64,000 nt of DNA, taken from Flavobacterium panacis (GTDB lineage: Bacteria > Bacteroidota > Bacteroidia > Flavobacteriales > Flavobacteriaceae). Location of the stretch: contig NZ_JANKMS010000014.1 in the NCBI RefSeq assembly GCF_024649945.1, positions 1 to 64,000 on the forward strand, in the 5' to 3' direction. Position numbers and translations under genes: made by a program. A model generated the notes under the pieces. That model did not search any database. It saw only the letters and a list, made by a program, of their open reading frames with translations, and was not told the DNA's origin. Below are positions 17,127 to 26,600 of the stretch, piece by piece; position 1 is the first letter of the stretch; every line of letters begins with the position of its first letter.

Positions 17127-18911
17127 ATGAGTTTAGATTCAAAAAAACGTTTATTGTCTTCTTTACTATTGTTACTGGTATTTTTCATTAAACCGGAAAT
17201 AGTTTCAGCTCAGTTATTAGGAGCAGGGAAAAGTACAACTGAAGAAACTGCAAAAGCACCTGAAGATTCTCTTGGAAGAAGAACTCCTCAAGGAACCGTT
17301 AACGGATTTATTAAGGCAATTGGCGATCAAAATTACTTGCGTGCCAGTCAGTATTTCGTATTAAGTAAACGTTCATATCGTAAAACCGCTGAAAGGATTC
17401 GTATTGCAAAGACTTTTCAACAACTGTTAGATCAGGGAGGAAATTTATCACCATCTTCCATTATTAGTAATAAAGAAACTGGAAGAATGGACGATGATCT
17501 GGCAACTGGCGTTGATCATGTTGGAAACATAACTACAGGTAAAAGTGTAATTGAGCTTTATGTCGAAAATCAATCAGATGACAGTCAGCCACCTGTATGG
17601 CTTTTCTCTGCAGAAACAGTAGAATCTATTTTATCTGCTGATATAACAGGAGAAAAAAGCTTTTTAGATAGGGTGCTTCCGACTGTTTTAAAAGAAAGGA
17701 AGTTAGGCAATGTTCCAATCGGGCATTGGACCGTAGTGGTTATAATGACTGTTTTATCTTATTTACTGGCAAGATTACTGGTGTTCTTAATTGGTTTGCT
17801 GGTTCAGAAAACATGGAAAAAAGCGGCGACTGAACAAGGAACAGCAATTATAGAAGCCCTTACATTGCCACTTCACATGTATCTGACCGTAATTTTATTT
17901 GTGGCATTTACTCAACGTATGGGGATTTCTATAATCGTTCGACAGCGTTTCAGTATTATTATCATTACAATCTCAATACTTGCTTTTTTAATACTGCTTT
18001 GGAGAATGACGGACTTTGTAAGTATGTTTGCCCGAAGCAGAATGAGTAGAAAAGGTCGTATTTCGGCTATTTCCGCTATATTATTTTTAAGTCGTACCAC
18101 CAAAGTTGCCATTGTTGTAATTGGTATTATTGCTTTGCTCGGAATTATCGGAGTAGATGTAACGGCTGGACTTGCTGCACTGGGGATAGGAGGGATCGCT
18201 TTGGCATTAGGAGCACAAAAAACAATTGAAAATTTTGTGGGAAGTGTCAGTCTTATTGCTGATCAGCCGCTTCGTGTTGGGGATTATTGTAGAGTTGATG
18301 ATATAAAGGGAACTGTAGAATCTATCGGAATGCGTTCTACAACGCTGCGTACTGCCGCGCGAAGTATTGTAACGATTCCAAATGGTCAGCTCTCAGCCAG
18401 TAAAATAGAGAATTATGCACATCGTGATCGCTTTATTTTCAATCCAATATTTAATTTCAGAATGGAAACATCTCCAGATCAAATGCGTTATTTATTGGTT
18501 GAATTAAGATCTTTATTATTTGCTCATCCATCGGTGTTAAATGTAACGCCAACAGTACGTTTTACTGGTATTACAGCCGATGCATTAAAAGTTGAAGTTA
18601 CGGCATATATTCAGGCTATTAATGTTGAAACTTCACAAGAAGTACAAGAAGATTTATTATTACGAATGATGGATATAATAGAGAAAAGTGGAACTTCACT
18701 AGCGTACCCATCGCAGACATTGTATATGGCGCGTGATACTCCTTTCTCAAGTGAAAAAGCAGAGGAAATTTCCAAAACAGTTCAAAAATGGAAAGAAAAT
18801 AACGAATTACAACTCCCAAAATTCGATCCTAAACGTGTAGAAGAATTAAAAGATAGTCTTAAATATCCGGGAGACGGTAGTTTTAATCCCGATGAAGAAA
18901 ACATATTCTAA
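17127..18911 (+). CDS. MscS-type mechanosensitive ion channel
   Basis: A 594-residue inner-membrane channel that opens under membrane tension to release solutes during osmotic downshock. Residues 1-29 are a signal peptide, 30-190 a periplasmic domain, then about four to five membrane segments between residues 205 and 360. The pore-lining helix is clear: DVTAGLAALGIGGIALALGA near residue 345, followed by the beta domain (LRVGDYCRVDDIKGTVESIG, then RTAARSIVTIPNGQL). The C-terminal cytoplasmic domain is intact. Larger than E. coli MscS because of the periplasmic domain, as in MscK/YbdG-like relatives. Single gene with its own terminator. Confidence 0.92.
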   Translation: MSLDSKKRLLSSLLLLLVFFIKPEIVSAQLLGAGKSTTEETAKAPEDSLGRRTPQGTVNGFIKAIGDQNYLRASQYFVLSKRSYRKTAERIRIAKTFQQLLDQGGNLSPSSIISNKETGRMDDDLATGVDHVGNITTGKSVIELYVENQSDDSQPPVWLFSAETVESILSADITGEKSFLDRVLPTVLKERKLGNVPIGHWTVVVIMTVLSYLLARLLVFLIGLLVQKTWKKAATEQGTAIIEALTLPLHMYLTVILFVAFTQRMGISIIVRQRFSIIIITISILAFLILLWRMTDFVSMFARSRMSRKGRISAISAILFLSRTTKVAIVVIGIIALLGIIGVDVTAGLAALGIGGIALALGAQKTIENFVGSVSLIADQPLRVGDYCRVDDIKGTVESIGMRSTTLRTAARSIVTIPNGQLSASKIENYAHRDRFIFNPIFNFRMETSPDQMRYLLVELRSLLFAHPSVLNVTPTVRFTGITADALKVEVTAYIQAINVETSQEVQEDLLLRMMDIIEKSGTSLAYPSQTLYMARDTPFSSEKAEEISKTVQKWKENNELQLPKFDPKRVEELKDSLKYPGDGSFNPDEENIF

Positions 18912-18917
18912 AATAAT

Positions 18918-18950
18918 AAAAATGGCTGTCATTCTTGACAGCCATTTTTT
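18918..18950. terminator. Bidirectional terminator between MscS and symporter genes
   Basis: Hairpin AAATGGCTGTC (18920-18930) and GACAGCCATTT (18937-18947) with A-run before and T-run after. It lies between two convergent genes and can serve both. Confidence 0.85.
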
Positions 18951-18969
18951 ACTTTAATCTTTGATAATG

Positions 18970-20655
18970 CTACCAGAACTTAACATAAAGCGCTACAATG
19001 ATCAATAACGTAATTACAATAAGAACAGTTGTTTGCGGTTGTACTTTAAACATTCCAGGCTCAGTCTCGAATGCTTTAGGGTTTACTTTTGGTCCAGCGA
19101 AACTGATCAGGATCATGGCAATCATTGTAAACAAGAATGATAATCCCATACAGATGTGGAACGGAATTTCGAAAGCTCCTTTTCCGTTAGCGTAAGCTGT
19201 ATATAAAAGTGTATCGTTTCCAAATAAAGCCGGAGCGTATTCGTTGAATAAAACAGATAATAAGAATCCTAAGATCACCCCAACGATTGCAGCTGTTCCA
19301 GTAGTTCTTTTCCAGAACATACCCAAGAAGAACATAGCAAAAACTCCAGGGCTGATGAATCCTGTGTATTTCTGGATGTAGGTGAATCCACCAACACCAC
19401 CGATTCCTAAGATGTCGTTCCATGTAAATAAAACCGCTAAAAGCATGGCAACAAATACAGCAAGACGTCCGATGTTTACCTGTTGTTTTTCACCCGCTTC
19501 TTTTTGGATGTATTTTTTATGAACGTCTAATGTGTAAATTGTAGAAATACTGTTTACTTTTCCAGCCAAAGATGCTACGATTGCAGCAGTTAAAGCCGCA
19601 ACAGAAAGTCCTTTTAATCCAGTTGGAAGGAAAGTCAATACAGCAGAATAAGCTCCGTCTTTTCCTCCAACCAATTGAGGTAAATGTCCGTTTGTATATA
19701 AAACGTAAGCAGCAATACCAGGAAGCATTACGATTAATGGCATTAATAATTTCAACATACCAGCAAACAAGATTCCTGTACGAGCTGTTTGTAAATCTGC
19801 TCCAAGTGCTCTTTGCGTAATGTATTGGTTACATCCCCAATAGTTCAGGTTGATGATCCAGATACCAGCAGCGTAAGATAACAACCCAGGGAAAGTCAAA
19901 TATTTGTCAATCTCAAGTTGAGAAGATGCTGCAGTTGGTTTTGGGATAATCATTTTGAAATGCTCAGGAGCTTCTTTCATCAAAACTTTGAAACCTGCAA
20001 TTGCATTTTCACCAACACCAAAGTATTGTCCAACTGTTGTAAGAGCGATGTAAGAAGTTACCAAACCTCCAATGATCAATACAGCCACCTGAATAACGTC
20101 TGTGTAAGCCACAACTTTCATTCCTCCAAGAGAAATAAATAAAGCAAAAACAGCCAAACCGATCATAATAGCGTGAAGATATTCTCCTCCCGCAAGACCG
20201 TTGATAGCAACAGCTCCTAAATATAAAATAGAAGTCAGGTTCACAAAAACATAAAGGAACAACCAGAAAACCGCCATAATAAGAGCAGTAGATTCGTTGT
20301 AACGAGTTTTTAAGAATTGTGGCATCGTGTAGATCTTGTTTTTAAGATATACAGGAATAAACCATACAGCTACAATAATAAGAGCAATAGCAGCAAGCCA
20401 TTCGTAGGCAGCAACAGCGATTCCTAAGAAGAAACCTTCACCGCTCATTCCGATGAATTGTTCTGCCGAGATATTAGAAGCAATAAGAGAAGCCCCGATT
20501 GCCCACCAGGTTAAATTTCCTTCAGCCAAAAAGTAAGCTTTAGCATCTTGTTCGTCTTGTTTACGTTTGCGATAAACGGTGTAACCGTAGACAGAGACTA
20601 CGATAAAGTAGATAATAAAAACCGCATAGTCTGCGAAAGCGAGGTTTTGGTTCAT
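18970..20655 (-). CDS. Sodium/sugar symporter, SSS family (SGLT-like)
   Basis: A 561-residue inner-membrane protein with about 14 helices that imports a sugar with sodium. The SSS signature regions are visible: AYFLAEGNLTWWAIGASLIASNISAEQFIG at the N-terminus (helix 1-2 loop with the sodium-site serines), then NLNYWGCNQYITQRALGA near residue 280, and ALTAAIVASLAGKVNS with the second sodium-site region. It is 53 bases downstream of a GH3 glycosidase gene on the same strand, so the two are probably co-transcribed and the monosaccharide freed by GH3 is a likely substrate. The exact sugar cannot be told. Confidence 0.92.
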   Translation of the reverse strand: MNQNLAFADYAVFIIYFIVVSVYGYTVYRKRKQDEQDAKAYFLAEGNLTWWAIGASLIASNISAEQFIGMSGEGFFLGIAVAAYEWLAAIALIIVAVWFIPVYLKNKIYTMPQFLKTRYNESTALIMAVFWLFLYVFVNLTSILYLGAVAINGLAGGEYLHAIMIGLAVFALFISLGGMKVVAYTDVIQVAVLIIGGLVTSYIALTTVGQYFGVGENAIAGFKVLMKEAPEHFKMIIPKPTAASSQLEIDKYLTFPGLLSYAAGIWIINLNYWGCNQYITQRALGADLQTARTGILFAGMLKLLMPLIVMLPGIAAYVLYTNGHLPQLVGGKDGAYSAVLTFLPTGLKGLSVAALTAAIVASLAGKVNSISTIYTLDVHKKYIQKEAGEKQQVNIGRLAVFVAMLLAVLFTWNDILGIGGVGGFTYIQKYTGFISPGVFAMFFLGMFWKRTTGTAAIVGVILGFLLSVLFNEYAPALFGNDTLLYTAYANGKGAFEIPFHICMGLSFLFTMIAMILISFAGPKVNPKAFETEPGMFKVQPQTTVLIVITLLIIVALYVKFW

Positions 20656-20708
20656 TGTAAAATTTGATTAATAAAGTGGTTAATAGTTAGTTTTATAGTT
20701 GTAAAAGG

Positions 20709-23321
20709 TTATTTCTCAAGCGTAATTGTTTTGCCCGTAAAGTTTATTCTTCCGCTTTGAATATCATTAGAACCATCAGGTTGTTTTCCTCCAACAAAAA
20801 TGGTAAACCAGCCTGGTTCTACCACACGTTGTTTTTTCTTGTTGATCATAGAAAGCTGTCTTGGCGTAATGATAAAACTAACGGTCTTTGTTTCTCCTTT
20901 CTTAAGATGAATGCGCTCAAAACCTTCTAATTGGCAAATCGGACGTGGAGTAGAAGCTTTTTCATCTTTTACATACAATTCAGCCACTTCATCACCATCG
21001 CGATCTCCTGTATTGGTGATATCAACAGAAACTTTAAAATCTGCATCAGAATTGAAGTCTTTTGGAAGCTGTAAGTTAGAATATTTGAAAGTAGTATAAC
21101 TCAAACCAAATCCAAACGGATATAAAGGTGTTTTATGGAAATAACGATACGTTCTTCCTTCCATATCATAATTTTCAAATTTCGGAAGCTGATCTACTGA
21201 TTTATAATACGTAACAGGAAGCCTTCCTGCTGGATTATAATCTCCAAAAAGAACATCAGCAATCGCATTTCCGCCTTGTTGCCCCGGATATCCAGCTGTT
21301 AAAATAGCAGGCAGATTATCATTTGCCCAATTGATAGAAAGCGCACTTCCGTTAATTAAAACCAATATAACAGGTTTTCCAGTAGCTTTAACGGCTTTTA
21401 TCAGTTCTTCTTGATTGGCCGGAAGATCCAGACTTGTTCGGTCACCGCCATTAAAACCATCTGCTTCCACTTTCATTTCTTCGCCTTCTAAGCGCTCATT
21501 CAATCCTAAAACCAAAATTACAGCATCGGCTTGATTGGCATTTTGCACCGCTTCCTGAACTAAGTTTTCTTGAGGTTCAGCCCATAACAATTGCGCAATG
21601 GCATCTCCGTAGAAATTCTGGTATTTAATCTCTATTTTGTATTTTTTTCCTTGTACTAAATCTATTTTCTGAGGACGAAAACGCGGATGGTGATTGTTTT
21701 TTCCGCCCGTACTTTTTCCGCCTTCAATTTCAACAGTCATAAAAGGTTTTGACCATTCCGATATATTATAAGTTCCCGATTTTGGAACCGTAAGATAACC
21801 TGTCCATTTTACACTATAATTTCCCATTTTTAAACGAGGATCAGGCGTGTTGATATCCCAATGAAAATCGACATTATCATCTGTACGAGTAAAAAGAGGT
21901 TTTCCGCTCCATTCGCTGTTGTCGTAATATTCTCCAGTTAATCCCTGAGTTCCGTTTTCATTTTGAAAATATATGGATGGTATAATTTTCATAGCAGGAA
22001 CTCCTTTTGCTAAGTCTGTTCCTTTGGCATATAAAACTTTTGTACTTGGTTCTAATTTATTTTGAATTCCCTTTAAAACAGTAACAGGATTACTTGGAAC
22101 TCCGCTGTAATTTCCCCATAACGATTGAATATCATCAGCATTTGGGCCAATTACAGCAACTGTTTTGATATTTTTAGAAAGAGGCAGTGTATGATTTTCA
22201 TTCTTCAAAAGAACAATACTTTTTTGTGAAGCTGTTCTAGCAAGAAAATCATTAGCTGCATTATTATTCGTTGAATATGGAATTTGTGCAAAAGGAACAA
22301 TCTCGTCTGGATCAAACATTCCTAATTTAAAACGAGCTGTAAATAAACGTTTCACAGCAATATCAATATCGGCTTCTGAAATTATTTTGCGGTCAACAGC
22401 TTCTTTTAGAGACTTAAAGCTACTGCCACATTCCAAATCCAAACCATTTTTTACCGCCAACGCAGAAGCACTTGCAGCATCATTTGTAATTTTATGGTAT
22501 TTCCAAATATCGGTTACAGCACCACAATCCGAAACGATGTAGCCGTTAAATCCCCAAACATTTCTAAGAATATTAAAAAGAAATGGACTCGCACTAGCCG
22601 ATTCTCCTCTAAAACGATTGTAAGCGCCCATAACAGAATAAACATGTCCGTCTTTTACCAAAGTTCTAAAAGCTGGAAGATAAGTTTCATAAAGATCGAT
22701 ATCACTTGTATTAGCATCGAAAAAATGTCGAGATGGCTCTGGTCCTGAATGAACTGCATAATGTTTGGCCGTTGCAACTACTTTTAAATATTTGTCATTT
22801 GTACCTTGAAGTCCGTTTACGTAATTAAGTCCTAATTGGCTTGTTAAAAACGGATCTTCTCCATATGTTTCATGCCCGCGTCCCCAACGTGGATCACGAA
22901 AGATATTTACGTTTGGCGACCAGAATGTCAAGCCTTGGTACATTCCATGTTGTCCTCTTCTTAAATATTCGTGATGTTTGGCACGAGCTTCATCAGAAAT
23001 CGCGTTGGCAACCTCTAATATCAATTGACGATCCCAAGAAGAGGCAATTGAAATAGATTGCGGAAAAACAGTTGCATATCCTGCACGTGCAACACCATGC
23101 AACGATTCATTCCACCAATTGTATTCGGGAACTCCTAAACGATCAATTGCAGGAGCAGAATCCATTAATTGATTGATTTTTTCGTCTAATGACATTCTTG
23201 ACACCAAGTCATTAACACGTTGCTCAGTTGGTAAATTAGGGTTTTTGTACGGAAAACTTTCTTGCGCAAAGGTGGTTAAAGCAAAAAAATGTAACGCAAT
23301 AACTATGGATTTTCTTTTCAT
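20709..23321 (-). CDS. GH3 beta-glycosidase with inserted PA14 domain
   Basis: An 870-residue exported glycoside hydrolase (signal peptide 1-19). The N-terminal barrel shows WNESLHGVARAG, TFWSPNVNIFRDPRWGRGHE and the nucleophile Asp265 in IVSDCGAVTD. A PA14 domain is inserted near residues 445-595 (GLTGEYYDNSEW, GYLTVPKSGTYN), which in relatives shapes the substrate pocket. The second alpha/beta sandwich (LGLNERLEGEEMKVEADGFNGGDR) supplies the acid/base region, and a fibronectin-like domain ends the protein. The barrel motif set is that of beta-xylosidase/beta-glucosidase types. It probably acts in the periplasm on a beta-linked side-chain sugar. First gene of an operon with the sodium/sugar symporter and divergent from the hybrid sensor gene. 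Confidence 0.9.
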   Translation of the reverse strand: MKRKSIVIALHFFALTTFAQESFPYKNPNLPTEQRVNDLVSRMSLDEKINQLMDSAPAIDRLGVPEYNWWNESLHGVARAGYATVFPQSISIASSWDRQLILEVANAISDEARAKHHEYLRRGQHGMYQGLTFWSPNVNIFRDPRWGRGHETYGEDPFLTSQLGLNYVNGLQGTNDKYLKVVATAKHYAVHSGPEPSRHFFDANTSDIDLYETYLPAFRTLVKDGHVYSVMGAYNRFRGESASASPFLFNILRNVWGFNGYIVSDCGAVTDIWKYHKITNDAASASALAVKNGLDLECGSSFKSLKEAVDRKIISEADIDIAVKRLFTARFKLGMFDPDEIVPFAQIPYSTNNNAANDFLARTASQKSIVLLKNENHTLPLSKNIKTVAVIGPNADDIQSLWGNYSGVPSNPVTVLKGIQNKLEPSTKVLYAKGTDLAKGVPAMKIIPSIYFQNENGTQGLTGEYYDNSEWSGKPLFTRTDDNVDFHWDINTPDPRLKMGNYSVKWTGYLTVPKSGTYNISEWSKPFMTVEIEGGKSTGGKNNHHPRFRPQKIDLVQGKKYKIEIKYQNFYGDAIAQLLWAEPQENLVQEAVQNANQADAVILVLGLNERLEGEEMKVEADGFNGGDRTSLDLPANQEELIKAVKATGKPVILVLINGSALSINWANDNLPAILTAGYPGQQGGNAIADVLFGDYNPAGRLPVTYYKSVDQLPKFENYDMEGRTYRYFHKTPLYPFGFGLSYTTFKYSNLQLPKDFNSDADFKVSVDITNTGDRDGDEVAELYVKDEKASTPRPICQLEGFERIHLKKGETKTVSFIITPRQLSMINKKKQRVVEPGWFTIFVGGKQPDGSNDIQSGRINFTGKTITLEK

Positions 23322-23647
23322 AGGTTTTGGATAGTGTTAGATTTATTATTTTTTGATTCCTGTTTTTAAGAAAATAGAAATACGAATTAACAAGGATTTA
23401 AAGAGAGTAAACTATTAAGTTTCTGCCGACTCACAAAATTATGTTTTTATACTGCTAAAGTTAGGATAAATTGCTATTTAGAGTGTGTTATAAAGCTTTG
23501 TATTAATCTTTTATGATTTTGGTTGAAATGCAAAAGGGAGATAAATCACTATTTTTATGGTGGTATTTTGCTTAAATAAAGACTTCTTTTAGGTTAGGAA
23601 AGGAATTTTGATATTTTTGTGATTTGCTTAATTTTATAAAGTTTTAA
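23322..23647. other. Divergent intergenic region between GH3 and hybrid sensor genes
   Basis: A 326-base promoter region. On the plus strand TATTTTTG at 23612-23619 fits the -7 element for the sensor gene; on the minus strand TAATTTTG at 23434-23441 may serve the GH3 gene. Neither has a clear TTG at the -33 distance. No open frame. Confidence 0.5.
23612..23619 (+). promoter_or_regulatory. Likely -7 element of the hybrid sensor gene
   Basis: TATTTTTG matches TAnnTTTG and lies 28 bases before the ATG at 23648. No TTG is found 19-21 bases upstream, so it is probably a weak constitutive promoter. Confidence 0.45.
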
Positions 23648-26600
23648 ATGAAAAGAAATCTACTCGTATTCTTTTTTTATTGGATTACTATTTTATGTAC
23701 TGCTCAACCTTCTGGGACACTGACTCATTTTGCAAACGATTTGAAGTTAAGACAATCGCGTATCTTGGATATTCAGCAAGACAAAAAGGGATTTATCTGG
23801 TTGTCTACCTTTAATGGACTGATCCGTTACGATGGAAGTACTTTTCAAAAATTCAGAGTCAAACAAAATGGCTCTCTGGATTTAATCTCCAATCGTGTCT
23901 TTAAATTTAAGTTTGATAATAGTGATCGAATTTGGATTCAGTCCGAAAAAAATGATATTTATTATTTCGATACCCGTCAGTTAAGTTTTCATTATCCAAT
24001 TGAAGAAGGACCTTTAAAAGCAGCCAATATTGCATTTGTAGATTTTAAAGTAATGCCTTCAGGAAGAGTTTGGCTTTTTCCCGAAGAAAAAAATTATCTA
24101 ATTGCTTTTGAAGCCAATAAAAAAGTTAGAAAAATTGCTTTCGATCCTGCAAAGCGTTGTGGAAAAATCCGTGACATTTTTGAAGATAAACATGGAATAA
24201 CTTGGTTCTTTACCGAGGCAGGTATTTGTAGATTAGATAAATCTGGTGCAGAACCTCAATATTTCTTTTTTAACGGAAAACCTAATTTGTTTAATTCATT
24301 TTTAGAAACAAAAGAAGATATAATATTTGGAGGTAACAAAGGGGAACTTGTACGATACAATAAAAAAGCAAGTACTTTTTTTGATTTTATAATCGACATT
24401 AAGGAAGATATTGTTTATACAGAGCTTGTTGCAGATAGTAAAATGTTAATTGTAACAGGAGGTCAGGTTTTTTATTTCTATGATTTAAAAACGGGCAGGT
24501 TAGACGCTTATAATAATAAAAGTTTAGCGGGATTTCCGAACAAAAAAATCAATTATTTAGGTTCAACACGTTCCAGACAATTTTGGTTTGAAGGCCCAGG
24601 TGAAGGTGTGTTTCAGTTTGATTTGCAAACTAAAAAGATAACACGCATGCCTGTTGATTATAGTGATTCTGCAGCTGCGGGAGGAGAAAGAAAAAGTTTC
24701 CTGCTTACTTCGCCAAACGGAACGGTCTGGATCCAGTCCAGTAATGCTCCGTTTTCGTATTGGGATGAAAAAAGCAACAAATTATGTTCTGTAGTTCGAT
24801 GTATAAGAGAATCGAAGGAATCTATTTCAGATTTGATGCATACTGCGATGTTTGATAGATTAGGAAATCTTTGGTTTTGCTCTTTTAAACAAGGATTAGA
24901 TTTAGTGACTTTTAGTAATAGTAATTTTTCGACTTTAAATTTAGATTCATCTGGAAATTCTCATAAGCATAATGTGCGAAGTCTGATGAGAGACAACAAA
25001 GGAAATCTTTGGGTAGGCAGTCGTAAAGAGAAAATTGCTTTGTTTGATGCTCATAAAAATAAAATCGGATTTTTGGCTTCTGACGGAACATTATCAGCAT
25101 CGGGTCCTAACTGGGGAGCTGATATTTACAGTATGTTGCAAGATAATAAAGGCAGAATCTGGGTAGGAACGAGAGGAAACGGATTGTTTCGTTTGTCTCC
25201 AACAGATCAGGCTTTCAGGTATAAAGTGGTGCATTATAAATATGATGAAAAGAATAATTACAGTATTAATTCCGATGATATTTTTAAAGTATTTCAGGCT
25301 ACAAATGGAGAAATTTACATTGCAACATGGGGCGGTGGTGTAAATATTGTTCGCGAATCAAACAACGGACTTCGATTTATTAATTTCAAAAATGAATTAA
25401 AAAATTATCCAATAAAAACGGCAGATAAAGTCCGTTCTATAGTAGAAAACAAAGACCATAAAATATTTTTTATATCCTCTTATAAATTATTTTCTTTTTC
25501 AGAAGATAAAAAGTCAGTTGATAAACTTCAGTTTAGGGAATATTCGCAGGTTTCTGGAAATGATATTTTGGATATTGTGATAATGCACGACAATCAGATG
25601 GCATTGGCAACCAACGGTATGGGGTTGATATTGGCTGACTTAGACAAGAAAGGGCAATTGAATGTTAAATCGATTTGGAATGAAATGGTTTCTTTTCCTG
25701 TGGAAGGAGTAGTAGCTATTGAGGAAGATAAAGCCGGAAAGATCTGGCTCATGAGCGACAATCAAATTGTACGTTTTGATCCTAAAAACAACAGTGCTGA
25801 GACCTTCCCTGAATTAAAATCAATTATTGGTACAGAAATATTTTCTGAAGCAACAAAATGTAAGCTTCCAAATGGAGAAATAGCTATAGGTTACTCAAAT
25901 GGGGTAATTTATTTTAAACCAGAAAATATAAAACCATTTCATTTTAAACCTTATTTGGCGATTTCTGGATTTTTAGTAAACAATAAAGAATTGCATGAAA
26001 TAAATCCCGAAACTCCCAAAAATGCTGATTTGTTGGAAGAAGTGACACTTGAACACAATCAGAATTTTTTTAGAGTACAGATTTCAGCTTTGGATTATTT
26101 AAAAAGCGAAAATATTGTATATCGCTACAAACTGGAAGGAATTGATAAACAATGGAACTATATTAAAGGTGGACAATCTATTAACTATACCAATTTAGGA
26201 CGTGGTACTTATACACTTTTAGTTTCTTCAACCAATGGTCATAATTTATGGATGGATAACGAAAGACAAATCAAAATTACGATTCGTCCTTCTATCTGGG
26301 GAACCAATTTTGCTTATTTCTGTTATCTGGTATTGGCTTGTGGTTTGTTTTTCGTAGTCAATAGAGCTATTCTTACTATTTTAAAATTGCGTAGTGATGT
26401 AAAGCTGGAGAAACAAATGAGCGATTTAAAACTAAAATTCTTTACTGATATTTCGCATGAAATTCGAACACCGCTTACTATGATTACAGCGCCTTTAGAA
26501 GTGATTCTTTCAGACAATGATATAAAAGAATCTACAAAAGGTCAGCTTAGAATTATTGAAAAAAGTAGTAATAAATTATTGAATTTAGTCAATCAGATTT

